NCBI RefSeq assembly: GCF_003481825.1
Contig: NZ_QULW01000013.1
Span: 1-64,000 of the forward strand
Reading direction: 5' to 3'
Length of the DNA stretch: 64,000 bases
Origin: Clostridium sp. OM02-18AC
Lineage (GTDB): Bacteria; Bacillota; Clostridia; Lachnospirales; Lachnospiraceae
The translations under genes were made by a program, and so were the position numbers. How positions within the stretch are numbered: the stretch's first letter is position 1; every line of letters starts with the position of its first letter. Under the pieces are notes generated by a model. It was not told the origin of the DNA. It saw nothing but the letters and a program-made list of their open reading frames with translations, and searched no databases. This document shows positions 11,023 through 19,315 of the stretch, piece after piece.

Positions 11023-12036
11023 ATGAAGAGAACAATCACGGTGTTTAAGGGAGACGGCATTGGACCAGAGATCACAGACTGTGTTCTGGAAATTTTAGAA
11101 GCAGCCGGTGCAGAACTGGAGTATGAGGTTTACAATGTCGGTGAGGCTGAATGGAAGAGAAATGGTGCATTGATTCCGGCGGAAGCATATGCTTCGTTTG
11201 ACCGGAATCATGTTTTATTGAAGTCTCCGATCACAACTCCGATCGGTCACGGATTCCGTTCCTTGAATGTAACCCTGAGAAGTAAATATGACCTTTATGC
11301 AAATATTCGTCCTGCAAAATCGAATATCGCAGTGAAAACACCATTTCATGATGTGGATATGGTAATTTTCCGGGAAAACACGGAAGACCTGTATGTAGGT
11401 GTGGAAGAGCAGATCGATGAAAATACGGTTCATGCAACGAAAATTATCACCAGAAAAGCCAGCACCCGAATTATCCGTGACGCATTTGAGTATGCACGGG
11501 CACATGGCAGAAAAAAAGTGACTTGTGTACATAAGGCAAATATCCTGAAAATGTCAGATGGCCTGTTTTTGAGCATTTTCCATGAGATTGCAAAGGAATA
11601 TCCGGAGATTCAGCACGATGACAAGATCATTGACAATACCTGCATGCAGATGGTTATGAATCCGAATCAGTTTGATATCATTGTAACACCGAATCTGTAT
11701 GGCGATCTGTTATCAGATCTGGCAAGTGGACTGATCGGAGGACTTGGACTTTTGCCATCCAGCAATCTCGGAACAGATTATGCCATGTTTGAGGCGGTTC
11801 ATGGCAGTGCGCCGGATATTGCCGGACAGCACATTGCGAATCCAACCGCATTTTTATGGTCAGCCTGCATGATGCTGGAATACTTAGGGCAGCGTGATTG
11901 CGCAGCAAAGATCCGAGGGGCAGTGGATGAGGTACTGGAAGCGGGAATCTGTCTGACTCCGGATCTTCATGGAACTGCGACAACCGAGGAATACCGGGAT
12001 GCGATCATTCGGAGAATGAACGGTAATAAAGATTGA
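11023..12036 (+). CDS. Isocitrate/isopropylmalate dehydrogenase family protein (probably isocitrate dehydrogenase)
   Basis: A 337-aa beta-decarboxylating dehydrogenase. FKGDGIGPEIT opens the fold, and SLNVTLRSKYDLYANIRP holds the substrate serine and arginines. FRENTEDLYVG, the KANILK lysine and TPNLYGDLLSDLASGL (metal-binding aspartates) follow, then the cofactor segment HGSAPDIAGQHIANP. The ENTEDLY form and the lack of leuCD neighbours point to isocitrate, giving 2-oxoglutarate, rather than isopropylmalate. The short length and the GSAPDIAG segment fit NAD-type enzymes. AGGAGGT lies just before the start. It has its own promoter and terminator, so it is a single-gene unit. Homoisocitrate or tartrate activity cannot be excluded. 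Confidence 0.85.
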   Translation: MKRTITVFKGDGIGPEITDCVLEILEAAGAELEYEVYNVGEAEWKRNGALIPAEAYASFDRNHVLLKSPITTPIGHGFRSLNVTLRSKYDLYANIRPAKSNIAVKTPFHDVDMVIFRENTEDLYVGVEEQIDENTVHATKIITRKASTRIIRDAFEYARAHGRKKVTCVHKANILKMSDGLFLSIFHEIAKEYPEIQHDDKIIDNTCMQMVMNPNQFDIIVTPNLYGDLLSDLASGLIGGLGLLPSSNLGTDYAMFEAVHGSAPDIAGQHIANPTAFLWSACMMLEYLGQRDCAAKIRGAVDEVLEAGICLTPDLHGTATTEEYRDAIIRRMNGNKD

Positions 12037-12069
12037 CGAGTTAATCTGAAAACAATCTGCAGGAGTTTC

Positions 12070-12131
12070 CAAATAAGCAGATAAAACTTCTATCATGGAT
12101 GTGTAGGAGGTTTATCTGCTTATTTGTTTTT
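12070..12131 (+). terminator. Terminator after the dehydrogenase
   Basis: A 16-bp perfect inverted repeat (CAAATAAGCAGATAAA at 12070-12085 with its complement at 12111-12126), followed by TTTTT. Confidence 0.85.
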
Positions 12132-12367
12132 GATAAGTTCATAGTGTGATTTCCTTCTTTCTATAATAATATCATGGCAGGAGTTTGCAGTTTTTCACTG
12201 AATTTCTTCATAGTTGAAGTTGCGGATGAACGCCAATGGTTTCATGACAGCCGGAAAAAATTGTATTGCCATGTTGCAATGTACGAGCGTATAATTGAGA
12301 TAAAAATAATGAGTATGGTTTTTGCAAGGCATAACGGAGACATCATTCATGGGATATCAAAAATGTG

Positions 12368-12505
12368 ATGCAATCCATTGATCGTATAATCTGCGAAATG
12401 TGTCTTTTTACAGATCATTGCAAGGGTATCATCTGTCTTGCCAACGAGAAATGGCGCAGTGAAATGAGAGAGGCTCTTCTTCGTGTGGGTACGGTAAACG
12501 AGTAA
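12368..12505 (+). CDS. Candidate small Cys-rich protein (45 aa)
   Basis: An open frame starting ATG 12368 (or GTG 12365) in the otherwise empty 12132-12557 gap. The predicted peptide has a cysteine/histidine cluster (ICEMCLFTDHCKGIIC) and a basic, amphipathic C-terminal part. No good ribosome site is visible, so it may be unexpressed or the remnant of a longer gene. The upstream part of the gap contains no convincing gene. I do not recognise the family. Confidence 0.3.
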   Translation: MQSIDRIICEMCLFTDHCKGIICLANEKWRSEMREALLRVGTVNE

Positions 12506-12557
12506 ACAGGGAGGATATCGTGAGAAGCTTTATAAAAGAGCAAGAGGAAAGATACAT

Positions 12558-13268
12558 ATGAGTGAAAAGCATGTTGCGGTGGTTGTAGGTGGAATTTTAC
12601 TTCTTCTGGTGGTGCTCTTATTTATCCGGATCCGGCGGAGCATTTGCAGATTCTTAAATTCTGCAGAAATCCGTTTTCTCCGGGAATTCCTGCGGAGTGC
12701 GCAGAGCGCAGGAGAAGAGCAGGAAGAACAGCCAAAATCGCTTGGTGGGATGACAAGCATCTACTTGCCGCAGATCCTGCGGGATTTCCCGGAATGGAAC
12801 TGGGAGGAACTGCGAACGGAAGTGGAACGGGCAGTGAAGGAATTTCTGGAAAAAGAAAATATCCAGACAGCCGGGGCAGTCAGAATCCATAAAACCGTGA
12901 TCAACCGGTATCAGCGTTATGGCGGCAGTGCGAGTATTTTCTGTGAAACTGCGGCAGAATATTGGAGAGAGGCAGAGCCTGCCGGGAAAAATGGGATGAA
13001 GGCGCAGAAACTTTCCAGAAGCCGGACCAAAGAGAGCCATCAGACAGATAGACCGGCACCTTACAAAAGGCAGACGGTCTGCGAGACCGAGCTGGTTTAC
13101 ATTTATGACTCCGGAAAGGCGGGGGCAGCAGCATCGGTGGTATGCCCGAATTGTGGAGCGCCGGTGGAACAGCTTGGGGTAAAACAGTGCCGTTATTGTG
13201 GTTCTGCACTGGAAATATCCGGAATGCGGGCATGGAAGGTTCATCAGGTTACAGAAAAGGTCCGGTAG
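12558..13268 (+). CDS. Membrane-anchored zinc-ribbon protein of unknown function
   Basis: 236 aa. Residues 6-24 form one membrane helix followed by a basic stretch (RIRRS), so the rest should be cytoplasmic. A central domain (about 70-135) is rich in acidic and aromatic residues. The C-terminus has a zinc ribbon, CPNCG...CRYCGSALE. The region between is basic and probably disordered. AGAGGAAAG precedes the start. The gene is alone and its stop codon lies inside its own terminator hairpin. No specific function can be assigned; zinc ribbons of this kind often tether proteins or sense metal. Confidence 0.7.
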   Translation: MSEKHVAVVVGGILLLLVVLLFIRIRRSICRFLNSAEIRFLREFLRSAQSAGEEQEEQPKSLGGMTSIYLPQILRDFPEWNWEELRTEVERAVKEFLEKENIQTAGAVRIHKTVINRYQRYGGSASIFCETAAEYWREAEPAGKNGMKAQKLSRSRTKESHQTDRPAPYKRQTVCETELVYIYDSGKAGAAASVVCPNCGAPVEQLGVKQCRYCGSALEISGMRAWKVHQVTEKVR

Positions 13269-13291
13269 CTGCTGGCTGCTGGACCTTTTCT
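13253..13291 (+). terminator. Terminator overlapping the zinc-ribbon gene end
   Basis: Stem AGAAAAGGTCC (13253-13263) / GGACCTTTTCT (13281-13291). The T-run is part of the stem. It overlaps the last codons of the gene. Confidence 0.65.
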
Positions 13292-13336
13292 GAGCAGTAA
13301 CGAGAATAAATGGTTGGAAATGGGAATTTCGCTATA

Positions 13337-13365
13337 TTGATTCTGGAACGGACTCACGCTATAAT
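13337..13365 (+). promoter_or_regulatory. Promoter of the DUF2156 operon
   Basis: TTGATT (13337-13342), 17-nt spacer, TATAAT (13360-13365). The leader then carries a hairpin (TAAGATAAG with CTTATCTTA, about 13396-13425) that has no T-run, so it is not a terminator and may stabilise or regulate the message. Confidence 0.7.
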
Positions 13366-13448
13366 AATAAAACGCGAAAGACGTGAAAGAAAGCTTAAGA
13401 TAAGAAACATGCTGTCTTATCTTATATGGAAGGACTAAAGGAATAGAA

Positions 13449-14372
13449 ATGACAGATTTGAATTTTAAACCAGTAGAAGCAGCAGATATGAAGATTCTGG
13501 CACCGTATTTTGGGCTGCGTCCCAATAAGACTTGTGACAGTGTGCCGTTAGACAGTTTCATCTGGCGGAAATATTATCATGTGCAGTATGCCATTCATGA
13601 GAACAGGGCACTCTTGTGGCTGATGAAGGAAGAAGGGGTGATGCATAGTGCCATGCCTCTTTGCAAAGAAGAGAACTTAAAAAAGTATTTTGATATGACG
13701 GTGGAATATTTTAATAATGTCTTGCATATTCCGCTTAAAATTTATCTGGCCGATGAGGAGGCGGTAGAGTTTCTTCATTTAAAGGAGTCGGATGATTTTG
13801 TGGTGACGGAACAGGAGGATTTAAAGGATTATCTGTACGACGGCGAAGCCATGCGCAAACTGTCCGGCAAGAAGCTGCATAAGAAGAAAAATCATCTGAA
13901 TGCATTTTTGAAGGAGTATGAGGGCCGCTATGAGTTCCGGCGCCTTCGCTGTTCTGACCGGGATGATGTCTGGCGTTTCCTGGACCGCTGGAGAGAAGGC
14001 AAGGGCGATGAGGTAGAAGAGCATCTGGATTATGAAGTAGAGGGAATCCACGAGATTTTAAAGCAGTGTCTGGATCTGGATATCCGGATGTCTGGTGTAT
14101 ACATTGATGGAACACTGGAAGCATTTACCATTGGAAGCTATAATCCGGCGGAAAATATGGCAGTCATTCACATTGAAAAGGCAAATCCGGAAATCCGGGG
14201 TTTATATCAGTTTATTAACCAGCAGTTTCTGGTGCAGGAATTCCCGGATGTGGCGCTGGTAAACCGGGAGGACGACCTGGGACAGGAAGGCTTGCGGCAC
14301 GCAAAAATGTCGTATAATCCGTGTGGCTTTGCAAGAAAATATCTGGTGCAGCAGAAGAACTTCAGCAGATAG
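13449..14372 (+). CDS. DUF2156 domain-containing protein
   Basis: 307 aa, intact and of normal length. The sequence matches the DUF2156 family, which is related to the C-terminal lysyltransferase domain of MprF and adopts a double GNAT fold. Typical features include KLSGKKLHKKKNHLNAFLKE in the middle and the C-terminal RKYLVQQ. No membrane helix is present, unlike MprF, so it is probably a soluble acyl- or aminoacyl-transferase-like protein of unknown substrate. It heads a run of same-strand genes, and the next is a GNAT acetyltransferase 27 nt downstream, which suggests a shared message. Confidence 0.85.
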   Translation: MTDLNFKPVEAADMKILAPYFGLRPNKTCDSVPLDSFIWRKYYHVQYAIHENRALLWLMKEEGVMHSAMPLCKEENLKKYFDMTVEYFNNVLHIPLKIYLADEEAVEFLHLKESDDFVVTEQEDLKDYLYDGEAMRKLSGKKLHKKKNHLNAFLKEYEGRYEFRRLRCSDRDDVWRFLDRWREGKGDEVEEHLDYEVEGIHEILKQCLDLDIRMSGVYIDGTLEAFTIGSYNPAENMAVIHIEKANPEIRGLYQFINQQFLVQEFPDVALVNREDDLGQEGLRHAKMSYNPCGFARKYLVQQKNFSR

Positions 14373-14399
14373 GGGTTGTGGCGGAAAAGAGAGGCAGCT

Positions 14400-15455
14400 A
14401 TGATAAGATATCTGGATAATCAGGAAAAAGTCCTGACAAAGAATTTATGGAGAGAAGCTTTCCCGGAGGATTCTGAGGAGTTTCTTACTTATTATGATCA
14501 GGAAAAAATGACAACAAACCAGGTTTTGGTCCGTGAGGAGGATGGAATTCAGGCGATGCTCCACCTCAATCCATACCGGCTTTTGGTGCGGGATGCCTGT
14601 TGGAATGTGGACTATATCGTGGCCGTAGCGACGAAGAGTACGATGCGTCACCGGGGATATATGCGCAGTCTGCTTCTTCGGATGATGCAGGATATGCGGG
14701 AACGCCAAATGCCATTCTGTTTTTTGATGCCGGCGGCAGAGGCAATCTATACGCCGTTTCAGTTTACGTTTATTTATGACCAGCCAGTCTGGAAACTGAG
14801 TGGAAATAAAGATTTGAAACGTGTCTGTGTGGAAGAAGACACCGTAGAGCTGGCAGCGGACTGGATGCAGCATTGGCTGGAATCGCGCTATGAGGTATTT
14901 GCCAAGCGGGATGCAGCGTATGTAAAAAGTCTGGTGCGTGAGGTTCAGAGTGAGCTTGGCAAGCTGGAACTGTTGTATGACGGGGAGCAGCCGGTTGGAA
15001 TCCAGGGCATCTGGGGACGCGAAAAGAAAGAACAGCGCCTTTTGTATACAGAAACTGGTTACTCGGAACTGGAGACCAAGAAACCGGCGATCATGGCCCG
15101 GATCGTAACACCGGAAGCGTTTGTACCAGTGATCCGCTTAAAACAGGATGCCCAGACGGAACAGCTTCGGATCTGCCTGGAACTGGAAGATCCGCTGATC
15201 CCGCAAAATGCGGGACGCTGGGTGTGGACACTAAATCATACGGAATCCGAACTGGAAAAACTGGACGGTCCGATCGATACGATGGAGGAAGCATTGGCAC
15301 GGACCCAGTGGGATGAGCGTCGGGTGCTGCATCTGCGGATTGAAGCGTTTACGGCATGGCTGTTTGGTTACCGGATTCCGGAGGCAGTCCGGGCCTATCC
15401 GGGAGCGGAGCAGATCGATGTGCTGAGCCGTGTTTTTCTGGATGAGGTTGTATAA
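14400..15455 (+). CDS. GNAT family N-acetyltransferase (Eis-like)
   Basis: 351 aa from ATG 14400, which has GAGAGG at a good distance. The GNAT acetyl-CoA loop is RHRGYMRSLLLRMMQDM, about residues 80-100, followed by FCFLMPAAEAIYTPFQF. The long C-terminal part (about 150-351) is the sterol carrier-like domain found in Eis-type enzymes. Such proteins acetylate amines, but the target is unknown. It lies between DUF2156 and the sirtuin. An acetyltransferase next to a deacylase is suggestive but may be coincidence. Confidence 0.85.
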   Translation: MIRYLDNQEKVLTKNLWREAFPEDSEEFLTYYDQEKMTTNQVLVREEDGIQAMLHLNPYRLLVRDACWNVDYIVAVATKSTMRHRGYMRSLLLRMMQDMRERQMPFCFLMPAAEAIYTPFQFTFIYDQPVWKLSGNKDLKRVCVEEDTVELAADWMQHWLESRYEVFAKRDAAYVKSLVREVQSELGKLELLYDGEQPVGIQGIWGREKKEQRLLYTETGYSELETKKPAIMARIVTPEAFVPVIRLKQDAQTEQLRICLELEDPLIPQNAGRWVWTLNHTESELEKLDGPIDTMEEALARTQWDERRVLHLRIEAFTAWLFGYRIPEAVRAYPGAEQIDVLSRVFLDEVV

Positions 15456-15540
15456 AGAAAAGTGCCAGGCTGCCAGTTGATAAATAGAAGAAAATATAGA
15501 AAAGAACTACATGGAATGAAACTGGAAAGGAGCATGCAGG

Positions 15541-16284
15541 ATGGATCAGAAAATGTCAGAGCGAGTGGATCTTTTGGAACAGTGGATCAAAGAAAGCGAC
15601 AATGTGGTGTTCTTTGGCGGTGCGGGTGTTTCAACCGAGAGCGGAATCCCGGATTTCCGAAGTGTGGACGGACTTTATAACCAGCAGTACGATTATCCGC
15701 CGGAAACCATCATCAGCCACAGTTTTTACCGGAAGAACCCGGAAGAGTTTTACCGGTTTTACAAAAACAAAATGCTGTTCCCGGATGCGCAGCCGAATGC
15801 AGCACACAAGGCACTGGCTAAACTGGAGCAGCAGGGCAAGGTGCGTGCAGTGATCACCCAGAACATCGACGGCCTGCATCAGGCAGCCGGAAGTAAAGAG
15901 GTTTTGGAACTGCATGGATCTGTCCACAGAAATTACTGCACCCGCTGTGGGAAATTCTTCGGACTTTCCGATATTTTGGGGATGAACGATGTGCCGCGGT
16001 GCGAGTGCGGCGGCATCATCAAGCCGGACGTGGTTTTATATGAAGAAGGACTGGACCAGGAAACGCTGCAGAAGGCGGTGCGCTACATACAAAATGCGGA
16101 GATCCTGATCATTGGCGGTACTTCCCTGACCGTTTATCCGGCAGCGGGCCTGATCGATTATTACCGGGGAAAGAAACGGGTGCTGATCAATAAAACAGCA
16201 ACGCCGATGGATGAACGGGCAGATCTGGTGATCAGTGCGCCGATCGGTGAGGTGTTTGAGCGCTTTTTGACGGAGGGAAAATAA
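15541..16284 (+). CDS. NAD-dependent protein deacylase, sirtuin (Sir2/CobB type)
   Basis: A 247-aa single-domain sirtuin. NAD-binding motif GGAGVSTESGIPDFRS (about 24-39), TQNIDGLH (about 106), and catalytic His 125 in LHGSVHRNYC. A four-cysteine zinc module YCTRC...RCECGG is complete, then GTSLTVYPAAG. It removes acyl groups from lysines, using NAD and releasing nicotinamide. The Rossmann and zinc modules are intact. AGGAG lies 9 nt before the start. The stop codon directly abuts the start of the aldo-keto reductase, so the two are one operon. Confidence 0.94.
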   Translation: MDQKMSERVDLLEQWIKESDNVVFFGGAGVSTESGIPDFRSVDGLYNQQYDYPPETIISHSFYRKNPEEFYRFYKNKMLFPDAQPNAAHKALAKLEQQGKVRAVITQNIDGLHQAAGSKEVLELHGSVHRNYCTRCGKFFGLSDILGMNDVPRCECGGIIKPDVVLYEEGLDQETLQKAVRYIQNAEILIIGGTSLTVYPAAGLIDYYRGKKRVLINKTATPMDERADLVISAPIGEVFERFLTEGK

Positions 16285-17298
16285 ATGTATAGAGCAGACG
16301 AGGCGAGATACGACAAAATGAGCTACAAACGCTGTGGGAACAGCGGCATTCTGCTTCCGAGGGTATCTCTGGGCATGTGGCAGAATTTCGGTGCGGAAAA
16401 GCCGTTATCCGAGCAGAAGGAGATCATTTTTAAGGCATTTGATCTGGGAATCACGCATTTCGATCTGGCAAACAATTACGGTGCTCCGAATATCGGAATG
16501 GCAGAGGAAAATTTTGGAAAGATCTTTCTGGAGGATCTGAAGTCTTACCGGGAGCAGATCCTGGTATCCACCAAGGCGGGCTATGACTTCTGGCCGGGGC
16601 CTTACGGAAACTGGGGCTCCAGAAAATATCTGATGTCCAGTCTGGATGCAAGCCTGAAGCGCATGAATCTGGATTATGTTGATATCTTCTATCATCACCG
16701 CCCGGACCCGGAGACACCTCTGGAGGAGACGATGGGTGCCCTTTCTGATATGGTTCGCCAGGGCAAGGCATTGTATGTCGGCATTTCCAATTATCAGGCA
16801 GATGAAGCTGCGCGTGCCATTGCTATTTTGAAAGAAAACAAAACGCCGTGTCTGCTTCACCAGGCGAGATACAATATGTTTGAACGCTGGTCGGAGCAGG
16901 GCCTGTTTGATGTGCTGACAGAGACCGGAACCGGCTGCATCGCATACAGTCCGCTGGCGCAGGGCGCATTGACGGACCGGTATTTAAAGGGCATTCCGGC
17001 AGACTCCCGTGCCTCCCGCAAAGGAACTACGATCGGCAAGCGCTACATGAATGAGGAACAGCTTGCGAAGGTAGCAAAGCTGCATGAGATTGCCGTGGAG
17101 CGCGGACAGAGCCTGGCGCAGATGGCGCTGGCCTGGGTACTGAGACGGCCGGAGGTAAGCAGTGTGCTGATCGGGGCAAGCCGTGTCAGCCAGCTCGAAG
17201 ATAACGTGGAGGCACTTGAGCATCTGGACTTCTCAGAAGAGGAGCTTGCAAAGATTGATGCGATCCTGGGAAAAGATCCGGGACATATGATCCGGTAA
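16285..17298 (+). CDS. Aldo/keto reductase (YghZ / L-glyceraldehyde 3-phosphate reductase-like)
   Basis: A 337-aa TIM barrel. The catalytic tetrad is visible: Asp in FDLANNYGAPN, Tyr in the same segment, Lys in LVSTKAGYDFW, and His in DIFYHHRPDPETPLEET. The C-terminal NADPH site includes SSVLIGASRVSQLEDN. The SRKYLMSSLDASLKRM and WPGPYGNWGS segments are typical of the YghZ group, which reduces small aldehydes. It starts immediately after the sirtuin stop codon. An NADPH reductase near an NAD-consuming deacylase may reflect shared redox logic, but that is speculative. Confidence 0.92.
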   Translation: MYRADEARYDKMSYKRCGNSGILLPRVSLGMWQNFGAEKPLSEQKEIIFKAFDLGITHFDLANNYGAPNIGMAEENFGKIFLEDLKSYREQILVSTKAGYDFWPGPYGNWGSRKYLMSSLDASLKRMNLDYVDIFYHHRPDPETPLEETMGALSDMVRQGKALYVGISNYQADEAARAIAILKENKTPCLLHQARYNMFERWSEQGLFDVLTETGTGCIAYSPLAQGALTDRYLKGIPADSRASRKGTTIGKRYMNEEQLAKVAKLHEIAVERGQSLAQMALAWVLRRPEVSSVLIGASRVSQLEDNVEALEHLDFSEEELAKIDAILGKDPGHMIR

Positions 17299-17353
17299 GC
17301 CTGGGAATACAGAAACAGAGTCGGGAAAGATGAAAACGAAAGGAGTGCGATGC

Positions 17354-17563
17354 ATGGACCAGCGCTGGAATTTTGAAGTTGGAGATATCGTAAAATTGAA
17401 GAAGCCGCATCCCTGCGGAAGCCATGAGTGGGAAATCCTGCGCGTTGGGGCAGATTTCCGCCTGAAATGTATGGGCTGCGGTCATCAGGTGATGACAGAG
17501 CGGAAAATGGTAGAAAAAAATGCCCGTGGACTGACGAAGGCAGGAAATGCGGAAAACGCGTGA
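17354..17563 (+). CDS. DUF951 family small protein
   Basis: 69 aa from ATG 17354, which follows AAAGGAG. The conserved DUF951 core is present: VGDIVKLKKPHPCGSHEWE, then DFRLKCMGCGH and R..VEK. The Cys and His residues suggest a small metal- or nucleic acid-binding beta-barrel. In Firmicutes this gene is often next to rpsF-ssb-rpsR or chromosome-partition genes, as here. Function is not established. Confidence 0.9.
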   Translation: MDQRWNFEVGDIVKLKKPHPCGSHEWEILRVGADFRLKCMGCGHQVMTERKMVEKNARGLTKAGNAENA

Positions 17564-17611
17564 AGACGCGAAAAAACCGCAAAAAAACTTGCATAAATCG
17601 CAAAAAAGTGC

Positions 17612-17640
17612 TTGCATTTATGCACCGCTTCTGGTAAAAT
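17612..17640 (+). promoter_or_regulatory. Promoter of rpsF-ssb-rpsR
   Basis: TTGCAT (17612-17617), 17-nt spacer, TAAAAT (17635-17640). An inverted repeat TGCATAAA (17590-17597) / TTTATGCA (17617-17624) touches the -35 box. Confidence 0.65.
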
Positions 17641-17663
17641 ATTTATCCGTGACACATTAAAAT

Positions 17664-17689
17664 CCTTGCTCTTGAGACTGAAGTCAAGG
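17664..17689 (+). promoter_or_regulatory. Structured leader of rpsF, possible S6:S18 autoregulatory element
   Basis: The leader folds on CCTTG (17664-17668) / CAAGG (17685-17689) with smaller inner pairings just before the ribosome site. In many bacteria the S6-S18 complex binds an rpsF leader RNA and represses translation. Position and structure fit, but I could not confirm the conserved bulge motif. Confidence 0.3.
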
Positions 17690-17715
17690 GCCAGAGACCA
17701 CAAGGAGGTAAAGCA

Positions 17716-18009
17716 ATGAACAAATACGAATTAGCAGTTGTTCTGAGCGCAAAACTCGAAGACGAAGAGAGAGCTGCAGCACTGGAGAAGGTACAGGGTT
17801 ATATCACCCGCTTCGGTGGCACTGTAACAGGCGTTGATGATTGGGGCAAGAAGAGACTTGCTTACGAGATTCAGAAAGCAAAAGAGGCTTTCTACTACTT
17901 CATCAAGTTCGAGTCTGAGAACTCTGACTGCTCTAACGAAGTGGAAGCACACATCCGCATCATGGAGCCGGTTGTCAGATATCTTTGCGTAAAGCAGGAC
18001 GAGCAGTAA
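17716..18009 (+). CDS. rpsF: 30S ribosomal protein S6
   Basis: 97 aa, full length. Typical S6 sequence: MNKYELAVVLSAKLEDEERA at the start, then DDWGKKRLAYEIQKAKEAFYYF, and RIMEPVVRYLCVK near the end. S6 binds with S18 to the 16S central domain in the small-subunit platform. AAGGAGGT precedes the ATG. It is first in the conserved rpsF-ssb-rpsR operon. Confidence 0.98.
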   Translation: MNKYELAVVLSAKLEDEERAAALEKVQGYITRFGGTVTGVDDWGKKRLAYEIQKAKEAFYYFIKFESENSDCSNEVEAHIRIMEPVVRYLCVKQDEQ

Positions 18010-18050
18010 GTAATAGATAACGACCAGCTTAAAAAAGGAAGAGTGATGGT

Positions 18051-18515
18051 ATGAATAGAGTAATCCTTATGGGAAGATTGACCAGAGACCCGGAAGTTCG
18101 TTACACCCAGGGAGAGCGTTCCATGGCTGTTGCGAGATATACCCTTGCAGTGGACCGCAGAGGACGCCGTAACCAGGACGGAAACGAGCAGACTGCCGAT
18201 TTTATTAACATCGTGGCATTTGACAGAGCAGGCGAGTTTGCAGAGAAGTATTTCCGTCAGGGGATGCGCGTACTGGTGTCCGGACGTATCCAGACTGGCA
18301 GTTACACCAACAAAGAAGGTCAGCGTGTTTATACCACAGACATCATCGTGGATGATCAGGAGTTCGCAGACAGCAAGAACTCTGGAAGCGGCAATAACGA
18401 CAATGGCGGTTACGGCTATCAGCCAACCTCCAGACCGGCGCCGACCAGCGCGATTGGCGATGGCTTCATGAACATTCCGGATGGTGTGGAAGACGAAGGA
18501 CTGCCGTTTAACTAA
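18051..18515 (+). CDS. ssb: Single-stranded DNA-binding protein
   Basis: 154 aa. The N-terminal OB fold (1-105) begins MNRVILMGRLTRDPEVRYT and includes FINIVAFDRAGEFAEKYF. A Gly/Asn/Ser/Pro-rich linker follows, ending in the acidic tip DEGLPFN. This is a variant of the usual DDDIPF tail that recruits partner proteins. It coats single-stranded DNA during replication and repair. It lies between rpsF and rpsR in the standard order. Confidence 0.98.
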   Translation: MNRVILMGRLTRDPEVRYTQGERSMAVARYTLAVDRRGRRNQDGNEQTADFINIVAFDRAGEFAEKYFRQGMRVLVSGRIQTGSYTNKEGQRVYTTDIIVDDQEFADSKNSGSGNNDNGGYGYQPTSRPAPTSAIGDGFMNIPDGVEDEGLPFN

Positions 18516-18567
18516 ATCAGATTTAGCTTAAGACGGCACGAATCATTTGAAGAAGGAGGCAGTACCA

Positions 18568-18834
18568 ATGGCATTCAATAAGACTGATAAAGCAGATGGC
18601 GCTAAGGTAAGAAGAGGCGGCATGCGTAGAAGAAAAAAAGTTTGTGTATTCTGCGGCGATAAGAACGGCGTAATCGATTACAAGGATACCAACAAGCTGA
18701 AAAGATATGTATCTGAGAGAGGTAAAATTCTTCCGAGAAGAATTACCGGTAACTGTGCAAAGCACCAGAGAGCTCTGACCGTTGCTATCAAGAGAGCACG
18801 TCACATCGCTCTGATGCCGTACACCATGGAGTAA
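18568..18834 (+). CDS. rpsR: 30S ribosomal protein S18
   Basis: 88 aa from ATG 18568 with GAAGGAGG upstream. S18 pattern: RRKKVCVFCGD...IDYKD, RYVSERGKILPRRITGNC, then the basic helix. Cysteines in CVFC and TGNC show that this is a zinc-containing (C+) S18. It pairs with S6. It is the last gene of the operon, with a strong terminator after it. Confidence 0.98.
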   Translation: MAFNKTDKADGAKVRRGGMRRRKKVCVFCGDKNGVIDYKDTNKLKRYVSERGKILPRRITGNCAKHQRALTVAIKRARHIALMPYTME

Positions 18835-18861
18835 TCCTAAGATACGGACTTAAGAATTCAG

Positions 18862-18900
18862 GAGAGGTTTTATGCGAGAAATCGTGTAAGGCCTCTTTTT
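18862..18900 (+). terminator. Terminator of rpsF-ssb-rpsR
   Basis: About 14-bp stem (AGAGGTTTTATGCG with CGTGTAAGGCCTCT, using G-U pairs) followed by TTTTT. Confidence 0.85.
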
Positions 18901-19022
18901 GCATAAGAACAGTTTGGATTATTGTCCATAAACAGGGATTTTCTGAATTTTGTAGAAAAGCCAGAGACTTATCGCTGGAATAATCAGATTGTATATGCTG
19001 TATATAGAGGAGATTGCGTAAT

Positions 19023-19232
19023 ATGGAAGTATTAATGGGAATATTTTTAAAAGCCTGTGTAGCGGTGCTGGTCGGTGTGATATGTCTGGTCGGATTGCTT
19101 CTTTACTCTAAGAAAAAAGATAAGGAAGAAGCACAGAACGGAAACCGTGCGGATTGCCCGGAAAAAGAAAACGCTGGCGCAGGGCATCTGACCTGCAATG
19201 GGGACTGCAGTCATTGTGGCAGCCACCACTAA
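19023..19232 (+). CDS. Small Cys-rich membrane protein
   Basis: 69 aa from ATG 19023, with GAGGAG 10 nt upstream (TTG 19014 is an alternative). Residues about 5-28 are one membrane helix, then a charged linker (KKKDKEE), then a Cys/His cluster: CPEKE...CNGDCSHCGSHH. The plan resembles FeoB-associated Cys-rich membrane proteins, which have one helix and a cysteine-rich cytoplasmic tail, but no feo gene is adjacent. Metal binding is a reasonable inference; function is unknown. It ends before a perfect 16-bp hairpin. Confidence 0.6.
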   Translation: MEVLMGIFLKACVAVLVGVICLVGLLLYSKKKDKEEAQNGNRADCPEKENAGAGHLTCNGDCSHCGSHH

Positions 19233-19260
19233 ATATAACAATTTCATGGAAAAAACGATG

Positions 19261-19295
19261 GACCGTGAAAGTTGCCGAAGGCAACTTTCACGGTC
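19261..19295. terminator. Bidirectional terminator between convergent genes
   Basis: A perfect 16-bp inverted repeat (GACCGTGAAAGTTGCC / GGCAACTTTCACGGTC) with a 3-nt loop. On the minus strand the hairpin is followed by CATCGTTTTTTCC, which serves the DUF4317 gene. Confidence 0.8.
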
Positions 19296-19315
19296 CTATT
19301 ACGTTAACAATATTG

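Noticed and set aside
12174..12368. 64-codon frame between the dehydrogenase and zinc-ribbon genes
   Set aside because: No ribosome site, and it begins close after the terminator; composition is not convincing.
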